From Citrobacter amalonaticus Y19 (GTDB lineage Bacteria > Pseudomonadota > Gammaproteobacteria > Enterobacterales > Enterobacteriaceae): DNA of 64,000 nt. This document shows positions 35,158-43,526 of this stretch, piece by piece. A program made the translations under genes and the position numbers. The stretch is taken from contig NZ_CP011132.1 in the NCBI RefSeq assembly GCF_000981805.1, forward strand, positions 4,898,001 through 4,962,000. Reading direction: 5' to 3'. The notes under the pieces were generated by a model. That model was not told where the DNA came from. It saw nothing but the letters and a program-made list of their open reading frames with translations, and made no database searches. How positions within the stretch are numbered: the stretch's first letter is position 1; the number at the start of each line of letters is the position of its first letter.

Positions 35158-37512
35158 ATGTACACACAGACAATATATGAATTAAGCCAGGAAGCGGAGC
35201 GCTTGCTGATGCTCTCTTTAGAGCATCTTAAGACCGTAAAAAAAATGCCAATGGCAACTCTGGAGGGCGCTTCCTCATTAAAGCGTGAGGATGACCTTAA
35301 CGTTCAGCCCATGCATTTCAGCTCCCGTGGGGTTGATATCCAGCAGTCCACGCTGAACAATGAGTTGCGAAAAATCTCGCGACTGGAAATGGTGCTGGCG
35401 ATCGTCGGTACCATGAAAGCGGGAAAATCGACAACGATCAATGCCATTGTCGGGACGGAAGTCCTGCCCAATCGCAATCGTCCGATGACGGCGTTGCCGA
35501 CGTTGATCCGCCATACACCCGGTCAGAAAGAACCGGTGCTGCATTTTTCCCACGTTGCGCCCATCGAAGCGCTGATGAAGAGCCTGCAAGAGAGCATGCA
35601 TGCCTGCGATCGGCAGAATCTGACGCAGGTGCTGGAAATTGATAAAGACATGAACGGCCTCATGCAGCGCATCGAAAGAGGGGAAGCGTTTGAGCGCCAC
35701 TATCTCGGTGCGCAACCGATCTTTCACTTTCTGAAAAGCCTCAACGATCTGGTGCGCTTATCGAAAGCGCTGGAGGTCGATTTTCCTTTTTCTGCCTATG
35801 CGGCGATTGAGCATATTCCAGTGATTGAGGTGGAATTTGTGCATCTGGCGGGACTGGAGAACTCTCCGGGCCAACTGACGTTACTGGATACGCCGGGGCC
35901 AAACGAAGCCGGGCAGCCGCACCTGCAAAAAATGCTCAATGAGCAACTGGCTCGCGCCTCCGCCGTGCTGGCGGTGATGGACTATACGCAGCTGAAATCG
36001 ATTTCCGATGAAGAGGTACGCCAGGCCATCGCCGCGGTAGGAAAATCGGTGCCGCTGTATGCGCTGGTGAATAAATTTGACCAGAAAGATCGCAACAGTG
36101 ATGACGAAGAGCAGGTGAGGGCGTTGATTTCCGGCACCCTGATGAAGGGCTGTATTAACCCGGCGCAGATTTATCCGGTCTCTTCGATGTGGGGATATCT
36201 GGCCAACCGGGCGCGTCATGAGCTGGCAAACCACGGCCGTCTGCCGGATCACGAGGAGCAGCGCTGGGTGCAGGACTTTGCCGAAGCGGCGCTCGGTCGG
36301 CGCTGGCGAAGCACCGATCTGGATGATATCGAACACCTTCGCCACGCTGCGGACTTGCTGTGGGAAGATTCGCTGTTCGAACAGCCGATCCGAACCTTAA
36401 TTCATGCCGCTTATGCCAATGCCTCGCTGTATGCGTTGCGTTCCGCCTCGCATAAATTACTGAATTACGCCCACAGCGCTCGCGAATATCTGGATTTCCG
36501 CTATCACTGTCTGACGGTGGCTTTTGACACGCTGCAACAAAATATCGTGCGTCTGGAAGAGGACATGCAGCAACTGAAGGTGAGTCAGGACAGCGTCAGT
36601 GATGAGATCCACCATGAGGTCGAACTGGCGTTAACGTCGGCCAACAGCTTTCTCAACCAGCAACAGGCCACGATTTTGCGCAACATCGAGACCTTTTTCA
36701 GCCGTGAGCAGATTCTGCAACTGTCGAGCGGCGATAGCTGGTCGCCACTGCCGCAGGCGGAGCTTGACGGGGAGATGCTGGTGCTGCACGACGAAACGCA
36801 GGCGCAGGTGATCCTCAGTAAGTTGCGTGCCGCCTGTGAGGGCGTCCTGCTGGCGGCGCAGGAAAATATCAGCCGCGATCTGGCAATACGTTTTGAACAA
36901 CTGGAAGCAACCCTCAGCCGCTCACTGAATGAGGCGATGCGCCCCATCGAAATGCGGGTGAAAGAGGAGTTGAGTCATGCGGGATTTCGCCCCAGAATCA
37001 GCTTCCCGGCCTTTCATGCCTCGATGTTTAACTTCACGACGCGACAGTTGTTCAACGATGCGATCGCCCAGCAGGACCACGTCGAAAGTGACGAATCCCG
37101 CGTGGGTGGGGTGCGTGAGACCTTCTCCCGCTGGCTGAATCAGCCGAACTGGCGCTGGAATGACTATGTTGACGCGAAAACACGCTATCTGATTGATATC
37201 AATGCGCTGCACCAGAGCCTGGTGGAGTACGTCAGCCACTTCTGCCAACAAATTCGTAAAGCTTTAGCCGCGCAGGTCGATGTTTCCGTTACGGCAGGTA
37301 TGGCAACCTTTTTTGCCGATTTCTCATTGTGCCTGGCGGGATTGCAGGAGAGCCTGCGCGAGAGCTTGCTGGTTCGCCAGCAAAATGAATCGGCTGTTCA
37401 GAATCTGAGTCAGCAGTTGCAGCACAGTATTGCCGCCAGCGCCTGGATTTATGAAGACTCTCGCCTGCTCCGTGACGACATTCAAACCCTTTTTGTGGCC
37501 GAACACACATGA
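35158..37512 (+). CDS. crfC: Dynamin-like GTPase CrfC (YjdA)
   Basis: 784 residues, about 40 longer than E. coli CrfC (742 as I recall it). The GTPase P-loop GTMKAGKS is at residues 84-91, and the switch motif LLDTPGPNEAGQPH and VNKFDQKDR (NKxD) follow. The C-terminal half is largely helical. In E. coli it is described as a clathrin-like factor that clusters replication sliding clamps for nucleoid partition. The extra length lies mainly in the variable N-terminal linker (residues 30-65) and the middle helical part. The stop overlaps the yjcZ start. Confidence 0.95.
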   Translation: MYTQTIYELSQEAERLLMLSLEHLKTVKKMPMATLEGASSLKREDDLNVQPMHFSSRGVDIQQSTLNNELRKISRLEMVLAIVGTMKAGKSTTINAIVGTEVLPNRNRPMTALPTLIRHTPGQKEPVLHFSHVAPIEALMKSLQESMHACDRQNLTQVLEIDKDMNGLMQRIERGEAFERHYLGAQPIFHFLKSLNDLVRLSKALEVDFPFSAYAAIEHIPVIEVEFVHLAGLENSPGQLTLLDTPGPNEAGQPHLQKMLNEQLARASAVLAVMDYTQLKSISDEEVRQAIAAVGKSVPLYALVNKFDQKDRNSDDEEQVRALISGTLMKGCINPAQIYPVSSMWGYLANRARHELANHGRLPDHEEQRWVQDFAEAALGRRWRSTDLDDIEHLRHAADLLWEDSLFEQPIRTLIHAAYANASLYALRSASHKLLNYAHSAREYLDFRYHCLTVAFDTLQQNIVRLEEDMQQLKVSQDSVSDEIHHEVELALTSANSFLNQQQATILRNIETFFSREQILQLSSGDSWSPLPQAELDGEMLVLHDETQAQVILSKLRAACEGVLLAAQENISRDLAIRFEQLEATLSRSLNEAMRPIEMRVKEELSHAGFRPRISFPAFHASMFNFTTRQLFNDAIAQQDHVESDESRVGGVRETFSRWLNQPNWRWNDYVDAKTRYLIDINALHQSLVEYVSHFCQQIRKALAAQVDVSVTAGMATFFADFSLCLAGLQESLRESLLVRQQNESAVQNLSQQLQHSIAASAWIYEDSRLLRDDIQTLFVAEHT

Positions 37513-38399
37513 CAAACGCGTTACTGGAAGGCCCCGGACGGACGCTGGAGTGTATCCACCCGAAGTTTATGGTCGATCTGGTTCAGGGAGAAGAACCGAA
37601 ACGGGCAGGCGGTACGCTGCAACAGCAGCAGTTCCGCGAACGCCTGACGCAGGAGATCCTCTCCCGGACGCAGTTACGGGCGTGGGCCATGGCCGGAATG
37701 TTCAGCGAACATCCGATGATGCGCCTGAAACTGGTGGAAAAACTGGCGGGCATGCTCGATCCGGGCCACCTGGCGCTGACGCGAATCTCTGCGCGATTGC
37801 AGGTTTTGCAACAGACGGACCTCTCTCGCGGGCCGACCATTCCCGGACTGGCTCAACAGCTTACGTCGCTGAGCGAATGGTTTCGCCAGCGCAGCGCCTG
37901 GAAGGAGAAGGCGCTGAGCCTGCGTGGTCTCACGGTACAGGCCGGGGAACACAGCGAGCAGGTGTTTACCCGCTGGCTGGCGGGGGCGTATGAGGGGTGG
38001 TCGTTACCGGGCCGCTGCTTTATTGCGCTGGAAGAGTTGCGCTGGGGGCCGTTTGGCGATGCCTGTCGTCTGGCGAATCCGGACGTGGCGGCGATGCTGA
38101 AAGACAATCTCCGGGCGATGGCGGCAAACTATCTGGCCCACAGCATCAATGCCGCGCCCACGACGCGTCACTACTATCACCAGTGGCTAAATACCACTGC
38201 GACCGCCGGTTCAGGCGAGTACAGCGATATGCTGAGCTGGCTGGGAGACTGGTGTGAGGCGGATAAACATCCGGTGTGCTGGTCGGTGACGCAGCGCTGG
38301 CAGACGGTTGCGCTGGGTATGCCGCGACTCTGTTCGGCAAAACGGCTGGTGGATGCGATGGTTGAAGAGGTATTTCCCCCCTCTCCCCTCATGCTTTGA
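37509..38399 (+). CDS. yjcZ: YjcZ, partner gene of crfC
   Basis: 296 residues, soluble, mostly helical, close in length to E. coli YjcZ. No catalytic motif is recognised. It overlaps crfC by ATGA, so the two are coupled. Its last codons form one side of a long GC-rich hairpin. Confidence 0.93.
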   Translation: MTNALLEGPGRTLECIHPKFMVDLVQGEEPKRAGGTLQQQQFRERLTQEILSRTQLRAWAMAGMFSEHPMMRLKLVEKLAGMLDPGHLALTRISARLQVLQQTDLSRGPTIPGLAQQLTSLSEWFRQRSAWKEKALSLRGLTVQAGEHSEQVFTRWLAGAYEGWSLPGRCFIALEELRWGPFGDACRLANPDVAAMLKDNLRAMAANYLAHSINAAPTTRHYYHQWLNTTATAGSGEYSDMLSWLGDWCEADKHPVCWSVTQRWQTVALGMPRLCSAKRLVDAMVEEVFPPSPLML

Positions 38400-38412
38400 G
38401 AGGAGAGGGGGG
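38376..38412. terminator. GC-rich hairpin at the yjcZ 3' end
   Basis: A 15-bp C/T-rich arm (38376-38390) pairs with a G/A-rich arm (38398-38412) with one mismatch and a 7-nt loop, spanning the yjcZ stop codon. It lies between convergent yjcZ and kdgT. Without a U-tract it may serve as a two-way transcript boundary. Confidence 0.6.
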
Positions 38413-38418
38413 TAATGA

Positions 38419-39417
38419 TTAGTGGTTTGCGGATTCCGCTGTCGCTTCTTCCGCCGCTGCTGGCGCCGGAAGTCTGGCGAAGCGTTTGGCGTAGAGCGCG
38501 GTAATAATCGGCACCAGAATCGCCGTGACCACGACGCTTGCTGCAACCAGCGCCGTCGCAGAGGCGGCGACCGGTTCAAACGCCGGGTTGATTTGCGCGA
38601 TAATCACCGGGTTGGCGACGGCGGCACCTGCCGCAGAGGACGCCGCGACACCCGCAGTACCATTACCACCACCGATCACGCGGTCAGCAATAATCAGCGG
38701 AATACCAGTGATGATAATGACCGCCACGCCCAGCAGGATACCCAGCAGACCGGTATCAACAATCACGCCCAGGTTGATGGTGTTACCCAGCGCAAAGCCG
38801 AAGAACGGAATCAGTACCGGCGTTGCTTTGCTGAAGAACGCACGCAGATCGTGGTCAAGGTTGCCCAGCGTGAAGCCTACCAGGAATGGCAGCACCGCGC
38901 CGATGAAGTGATGCGGTTCAAAGGAGCCCAGACCCGCCGCGCCCAGAATCACCATCGTCATCAACGGACCGGATTCCAGAGACATCAGGACGAACGCACC
39001 GGACTCTTCTTTCGTACCGTACTGGTTCATCAGACTGGCATACAGACCGCCGTTGGTCATATCCATCGCGGAAACAATCGCCAGTACGGAAAGACCGGCA
39101 AAGAAACCGGTCTGAATACCGGTATCCGGAATAAACGAGGCAGCAATCATAGCCACTGCCCACGCCACGGCAATTTTGGTAATTACCAGCGTGCCGGATT
39201 TACGCAGGACCGTACCGGTCGCGCGTAAATCAATTGATGCCCCAATACAGAAGAACCACACCGCAAGAATCGGTACCGTGCCGGTAATCATGCCTTTTGT
39301 AAAGGAACCAAAATAAGCACCGGTATTCGGTGCCAGGGTATTTACAACCGCACCCAGTAGCAATGGAATCAACATCATCCCACCAGGGATGCGTTCAATG
39401 GTGGCTTTAATTCTCAT
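38419..39417 (-). CDS. kdgT: 2-keto-3-deoxygluconate permease KdgT
   Basis: 332 residues, KdgT family, proton symport of 2-keto-3-deoxygluconate. The sequence IPGGMMLIPLLLGAVVNT and AMDMTNGGLYASLMNQYGTKEE match E. coli KdgT closely, and about ten hydrophobic segments are present. I chose ATG 39417 (MRIKATIERIPGG). E. coli carries kdgT elsewhere, so this is either a relocated copy or a paralogue. A KdgR-like box lies upstream. Confidence 0.92.
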   Translation of the reverse strand: MRIKATIERIPGGMMLIPLLLGAVVNTLAPNTGAYFGSFTKGMITGTVPILAVWFFCIGASIDLRATGTVLRKSGTLVITKIAVAWAVAMIAASFIPDTGIQTGFFAGLSVLAIVSAMDMTNGGLYASLMNQYGTKEESGAFVLMSLESGPLMTMVILGAAGLGSFEPHHFIGAVLPFLVGFTLGNLDHDLRAFFSKATPVLIPFFGFALGNTINLGVIVDTGLLGILLGVAVIIITGIPLIIADRVIGGGNGTAGVAASSAAGAAVANPVIIAQINPAFEPVAASATALVAASVVVTAILVPIITALYAKRFARLPAPAAAEEATAESANH

Positions 39418-39497
39418 AAATGTCCTCACTTCTTGCCCGTGGAACAAACGGGTAAGGTGGCAAAAAAATATTAAAATTCAGATTGTTGTATCTAACC

Positions 39498-39522
39498 AGA
39501 AAGCAGGTTGAACCTGCTTTCT
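39498..39522. promoter_or_regulatory. 25-bp palindrome in the kdgT upstream region
   Basis: AGAAAGCAGGTT and its reverse complement flank a single central G, about 80 bp before the kdgT ATG. It could be a leader hairpin, an operator, or a terminator remnant. Confidence 0.5.
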
Positions 39523-39625
39523 CTTTATGTTGTATGCAGCGATTGCGCCTGGTACCGGCGTTTTTCGCTTCCCGGTGGTATTACATCGGCTATTATCTTG
39601 CATTCATCGGAATGCTGATTCAATC

Positions 39626-39643
39626 AAAACGAAACAGTGTTTT
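39626..39643. promoter_or_regulatory. Candidate KdgR box
   Basis: AAAACGAAACAGTGTTTT, an inverted repeat AAAAC-N8-GTTTT resembling the KdgR operator consensus (GAAACAnnGTTTC core). It lies about 210 bp before kdgT. KdgR repression would fit pectin-breakdown control. Confidence 0.45.
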
Positions 39644-39887
39644 AGTTATCTTTGTCACATAATCAATCTAAACATTCCAGTGTGGTCTGAATATTTAAAA
39701 TTACCGTAAAGAATTTGTGAAAAATGAGATGAAATTACCTGGCAGAATAATAATAACGACAGTGACTTTTTATTAAGGAAGCGAAATAAAATAGAGATTG
39801 AAATTGTAAAAAAGAACAACACTGCGCTTTAAAAAAAGAGACTCAGGATCACCTTATTTACCTCCGTTGACGAAACCTAAACATATA

Positions 39888-39903
39888 TGTGAAGTTGATC
39901 ACA
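39888..39903. promoter_or_regulatory. CRP site upstream of proP
   Basis: TGTGA-AGTTGA-TCACA, a perfect CRP half-site pair. In E. coli proP the P1 promoter carries a CRP site of this kind. The remainder of the 703-bp kdgT-proP gap (39418-40120) is promoter and leader DNA with no gene visible. Confidence 0.85.
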
Positions 39904-40120
39904 ATTTTAAACACTGGTAGGGTAGATAGGTCATTAACCGCCCAAGTCAGGCGTCAACAGGTTCGGTTGTACAGGCCTTAACCAGTCCGTGTAAGTAAAC
40001 CTGCTACGCTTGTTACAGGGGTTGCACCTGAGCAACCCCGCGCTCGACGGTGACGTTCGCGCTTACTGCGCTAATGGAATCAGTATGCCGCGAGACAGGG
40101 CTTAGTCTACGAGGACAGCT

Positions 40121-41623
40121 ATGCTGAAAAGGAAAAAAGTAAAACCGATTACGCTTCGCGACGTCACGATTATCGATGACGGTAAATTGCGAAAGGCGAT
40201 TACCGCAGCGTCGCTGGGTAACGCGATGGAGTGGTTTGATTTTGGGGTTTATGGGTTTGTTGCCTACGCATTAGGTAAAGTGTTCTTCCCGGGGGCCGAC
40301 CCCAGCGTGCAGATGATTGCCGCCCTTGCTACCTTCTCTGTTCCCTTTCTGATTCGTCCGCTTGGCGGTTTGTTCTTCGGTATGCTTGGCGATAAATATG
40401 GTCGCCAGAAGATTCTTGCCATCACTATTGTGATTATGTCGATCAGTACCTTCTGTATCGGCCTGATCCCGTCCTACGCCTCGATAGGCATCTGGGCACC
40501 TGTCCTGCTGCTGTTGTGTAAGATGGCACAGGGCTTCTCTGTCGGCGGTGAGTACACCGGCGCGTCTATATTTGTGGCCGAGTATTCCCCGGACCGTAAA
40601 CGCGGCTTTATGGGAAGCTGGCTGGATTTCGGCTCCATTGCCGGGTTCGTGCTGGGTGCGGGCGTGGTGGTACTGATTTCGACGGTGGTCGGGGAAGAGA
40701 ACTTCCTGGAATGGGGCTGGCGTATTCCGTTCTTTATCGCCCTGCCGTTAGGGATTATCGGACTCTACCTGCGTCATGCGCTGGAAGAGACGCCGGCATT
40801 CCAGCAGCACGTTGAAAAACTGGAACAGGGCGATCGTGAAGGCTTGCAGGACGGACCGAAAGTCTCCTTTAAAGAGATTGCCACTAAGCACTGGCGCAGC
40901 CTGCTGGCCTGTATTGGCCTGGTGATTGCCACCAACGTCACCTACTACATGCTGCTGACCTATATGCCGAGCTACCTGTCGCATAACCTGCATTACTCTG
41001 AAGATCACGGCGTGCTGATTATCATCGCGATTATGATCGGGATGCTGTTTGTCCAGCCAGTGATGGGGTTGCTGAGTGACCGCTTTGGCCGTCGTCCGTT
41101 CGTGATCATGGGCAGTATCGCGCTGTTTGCGCTGGCGATTCCGGCCTTTATCCTGATTAACAGCAATATCATCGGCCTGATTTTTGCCGGTCTGCTGATG
41201 CTGGCGGTGATCCTCAACTGCTTTACCGGGGTGATGGCTTCTTCGCTGCCGGCCATGTTCCCAACGCACATTCGTTACAGCGCGCTAGCGGCGGCATTTA
41301 ATATTTCGGTACTGATTGCCGGTCTGACGCCAACGCTGGCGGCCTGGCTGGTGGAAAGTTCGCAGAATCTGATGATGCCAGCTTACTACCTGATGGTGAT
41401 TGCCGTGATTGGTTTCATTACCGGTATCACTATGAAAGAGACCGCGAACCAGCCGCTGAAAGGGGCAACGCCTGCCGCCTCGGATATTCAGGAAGCGAAA
41501 GAAATTCTCGGTGAGCACTACGATAACATTGAGCAGAAAATTGAGGATATCGATCAGGAGATTGCTGACCTGCAGGTGAAGCGTACGCGCCTGGTGCAGC
41601 AACATCCGCGGATTGACGAGTAA
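40121..41623 (+). CDS. proP: Osmoregulatory proline/betaine transporter ProP
   Basis: Major-facilitator proton symporter, 500 residues, the E. coli length. Twelve membrane segments, GMLGDKYGRQK and LSDRFGRRP loop motifs, and a C-terminal coiled coil (about residues 468-497, heptads EHYDNIEQKIEDIDQEIADL) that tunes osmotic activation. It takes up proline, glycine betaine and ectoine at high osmolarity. Confidence 0.98.
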   Translation: MLKRKKVKPITLRDVTIIDDGKLRKAITAASLGNAMEWFDFGVYGFVAYALGKVFFPGADPSVQMIAALATFSVPFLIRPLGGLFFGMLGDKYGRQKILAITIVIMSISTFCIGLIPSYASIGIWAPVLLLLCKMAQGFSVGGEYTGASIFVAEYSPDRKRGFMGSWLDFGSIAGFVLGAGVVVLISTVVGEENFLEWGWRIPFFIALPLGIIGLYLRHALEETPAFQQHVEKLEQGDREGLQDGPKVSFKEIATKHWRSLLACIGLVIATNVTYYMLLTYMPSYLSHNLHYSEDHGVLIIIAIMIGMLFVQPVMGLLSDRFGRRPFVIMGSIALFALAIPAFILINSNIIGLIFAGLLMLAVILNCFTGVMASSLPAMFPTHIRYSALAAAFNISVLIAGLTPTLAAWLVESSQNLMMPAYYLMVIAVIGFITGITMKETANQPLKGATPAASDIQEAKEILGEHYDNIEQKIEDIDQEIADLQVKRTRLVQQHPRIDE

Positions 41624-41625
41624 GC

Positions 41626-41641
41626 CTTAAGGTTTGCTTAA
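41626..41641 (+). promoter_or_regulatory. PmrA box upstream of pmrR
   Basis: CTTAA-GGTTTG-CTTAA, the direct-repeat PmrA (BasR) site with the normal 6-nt gap, immediately after the proP stop and 45 bp before pmrR. Confidence 0.82.
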
Positions 41642-41685
41642 TCTCTGACTGGCACACTCTCTTCCATACCCTGGAGGAGAGTGTG

Positions 41686-41775
41686 ATGAAACAGCGTATT
41701 TATGAAAGTGTAACGACCGTATTCAGCGTACTGATTGTCAGTAGCTTCCTGTACATTTGGGTCTCAACCTACTAA
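41686..41775 (+). CDS. pmrR: Small membrane peptide PmrR
   Basis: 29-residue peptide MKQRIYESVTTVFSVLIVSS followed by FLYIWVSTY, a single membrane helix. It is nearly identical to Salmonella/E. coli PmrR, known to bind and inhibit the lipid A phosphotransferase LpxT when PmrA is active. A GGAGGAG ribosome-binding site (about 41672-41678) precedes the ATG. The stop codon overlaps the pmrB stop on the other strand by 3-4 bp. Transcribed rightwards from the PmrA box. Confidence 0.9.
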   Translation: MKQRIYESVTTVFSVLIVSSFLYIWVSTY

Positions 41776-42851
41776 ACCTTCTTCAATATCACCGACGCGC
41801 GGGTTCCGGTTGTTCCACTGCGATTTTGCAGGAAAAACTGGCCGTGATGCAGCTGCGTAATGCGGCTGACAATGCTTAACCCCAATCCGATTCCGCCGTA
41901 ACGGCTGTCCATGCGTACGAAGGCTTTGCTGAGTTCGCCGCACTTGCTCTCGTCGATCCCCGGCCCTTCATCTTCTACCGCCATGGTTGCCTCATCATCG
42001 GCATTCAGCGTAATGGCGATGGTGGTTCCTTCCGGGCTGTAGCGATGGGCGTTTTCCACCAGATTGCGCAGCAGCATCCGCAGTAATGTCGCGTCGCCCT
42101 GCACGATGACATCGCCGTGGCTGTCGGGCAACAGTAGCGTCTGTTCGCGCTGTTCCAGCATGGTGCTCAGCTCATCGTAAGACGGCAGGATCACATCTTC
42201 CAGCAGCCTGACCTGCTGATAATTTCCCGATGAAAAGGACTGGCCCACGCGGGCGAGTTGTAAGAGCTGCGAGACGCTGTCCATCATTTGATCAAGACGA
42301 CCAAGCAGCGGTGCGACATCCACGTTATGCGCTTTTGACAGCAGCTCCAGATGCAGACGGACACCCGATAACGGCGTTCGCAGCTCATGCGCAACGTCGG
42401 CGGTAAACAGGCGTTCGTTCTCGATGGTCGCGGTCAGTCGATTCACCAGTTGGTTGAGTGCGGAAACAACCGCTTCAATTTCGACCGTCGAGCTGTGAAT
42501 TTCGATGGGGGAGAGATTATCCGCCGTGCGGGTCTCTAACTCCTGTTGCAGATTGGCGAGCGGGCGGGTGATGCGGCGAACGGCCTGATAGCAAATGAAC
42601 AGCGTTAACCCCACCATAAACACGCTGGGGACGATCAGACTGGCGACCGCCTCGCGGATTTCATGCATGATGTGGCGATCGTTATTACGGTTATCCCGCA
42701 GCGCCTGTTCAAACAACTGGATCTGCTCGGTGCTTTCGTGCCAGAGCCAGAAGGTGCTGATAAGCTGGAAAACCAGCAAAATCATGCCGATGGTTATCAT
42801 CAACCGCCGACGCAGGGTCATTGGCTGGCGCAGAAAACGCTTCAGATTCAA
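41772..42851 (-). CDS. pmrB: Sensor kinase PmrB (BasS)
   Basis: 359-residue histidine kinase with two membrane helices. It has two ExxE iron-sensing motifs in or near the periplasmic part (residues 39-42 and 64-67), a HAMP region and phospho-acceptor His155 in ADVAHELRTP. N, G1 and G2 boxes (NLVENAHRYS, DEGPGID, GIGLGLSIV) follow. It senses Fe(III), Al(III) and mild acid and phosphorylates PmrA. The gene abuts pmrA. Confidence 0.97.
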   Translation of the reverse strand: MNLKRFLRQPMTLRRRLMITIGMILLVFQLISTFWLWHESTEQIQLFEQALRDNRNNDRHIMHEIREAVASLIVPSVFMVGLTLFICYQAVRRITRPLANLQQELETRTADNLSPIEIHSSTVEIEAVVSALNQLVNRLTATIENERLFTADVAHELRTPLSGVRLHLELLSKAHNVDVAPLLGRLDQMMDSVSQLLQLARVGQSFSSGNYQQVRLLEDVILPSYDELSTMLEQREQTLLLPDSHGDVIVQGDATLLRMLLRNLVENAHRYSPEGTTIAITLNADDEATMAVEDEGPGIDESKCGELSKAFVRMDSRYGGIGLGLSIVSRITQLHHGQFFLQNRSGTTGTRASVILKKV

Positions 42852-43526
42852 TTAGCTTTCCTCAGTCGCGGTCGTCACCAACATGTAGCCAAAGCCGCGC
42901 ACGGTACGAATACGGGATTTTCCTACTTTATCGCGCAGGTTGTGAATATGCACTTCCAGGGTGTTGGTCGACGGTTCGTTATCCCAGTTATAGATGTCGT
43001 TATAGAGAATTTCCCGGTGCACCGGACTTCCCGCTTTCAACATCAGGCGTGACAGCAGCGCGTACTCTTTGGGGGTGAGGATTAACTCTTCTCCCGCTTT
43101 CCACACCTGCCGACGGCCCATGTTCAGCGTCAGGTCGCCGACGATCAGCTCACTCTCGCCCTGGTTATTGTGACGACGCAGCAGCGCGCGAATACGGGCG
43201 TGCAACTCTTCCAGCGCAAAAGGCTTCACCAGATAATCATCCGCCCCGACGTCCAGTCCGGAAATCTTATCGCCGAGCGTGTCACGCGCGGTGAGGATCA
43301 GCACCGGCAGGGTATATTTTTTCTGCCGGATGCGGGTAAGAAAATGCAGGCCATCTTCGTCAGGCAGACCGAGGTCCAGCACCACCAGACTGTAATGACC
43401 GGTCTCCAGGCATTGCTCAGCCGCGCGGGCGGTCGACACACCATCGCAGGCGTATCCTTCAGTTTGCGCCGCCAGAATCAAGCCCTGCAAAAGCAGCGTA
43501 TCGTCTTCAACAATCAGTATTTTCAT
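42852..43526 (-). CDS. pmrA: Response regulator PmrA (BasR)
   Basis: OmpR/PhoB-family regulator, 224 residues. The receiver domain has the phosphorylated Asp51 (VVLDLGLPDEDG) and a C-terminal winged helix (LTPKEYALLSRLML...VHIHNLRDKVG). It activates eptA, pmrR and other lipid A modification genes. Its start overlaps the eptA stop by 4 bp, the usual pmrCAB layout. Confidence 0.98.
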   Translation of the reverse strand: MKILIVEDDTLLLQGLILAAQTEGYACDGVSTARAAEQCLETGHYSLVVLDLGLPDEDGLHFLTRIRQKKYTLPVLILTARDTLGDKISGLDVGADDYLVKPFALEELHARIRALLRRHNNQGESELIVGDLTLNMGRRQVWKAGEELILTPKEYALLSRLMLKAGSPVHREILYNDIYNWDNEPSTNTLEVHIHNLRDKVGKSRIRTVRGFGYMLVTTATEES

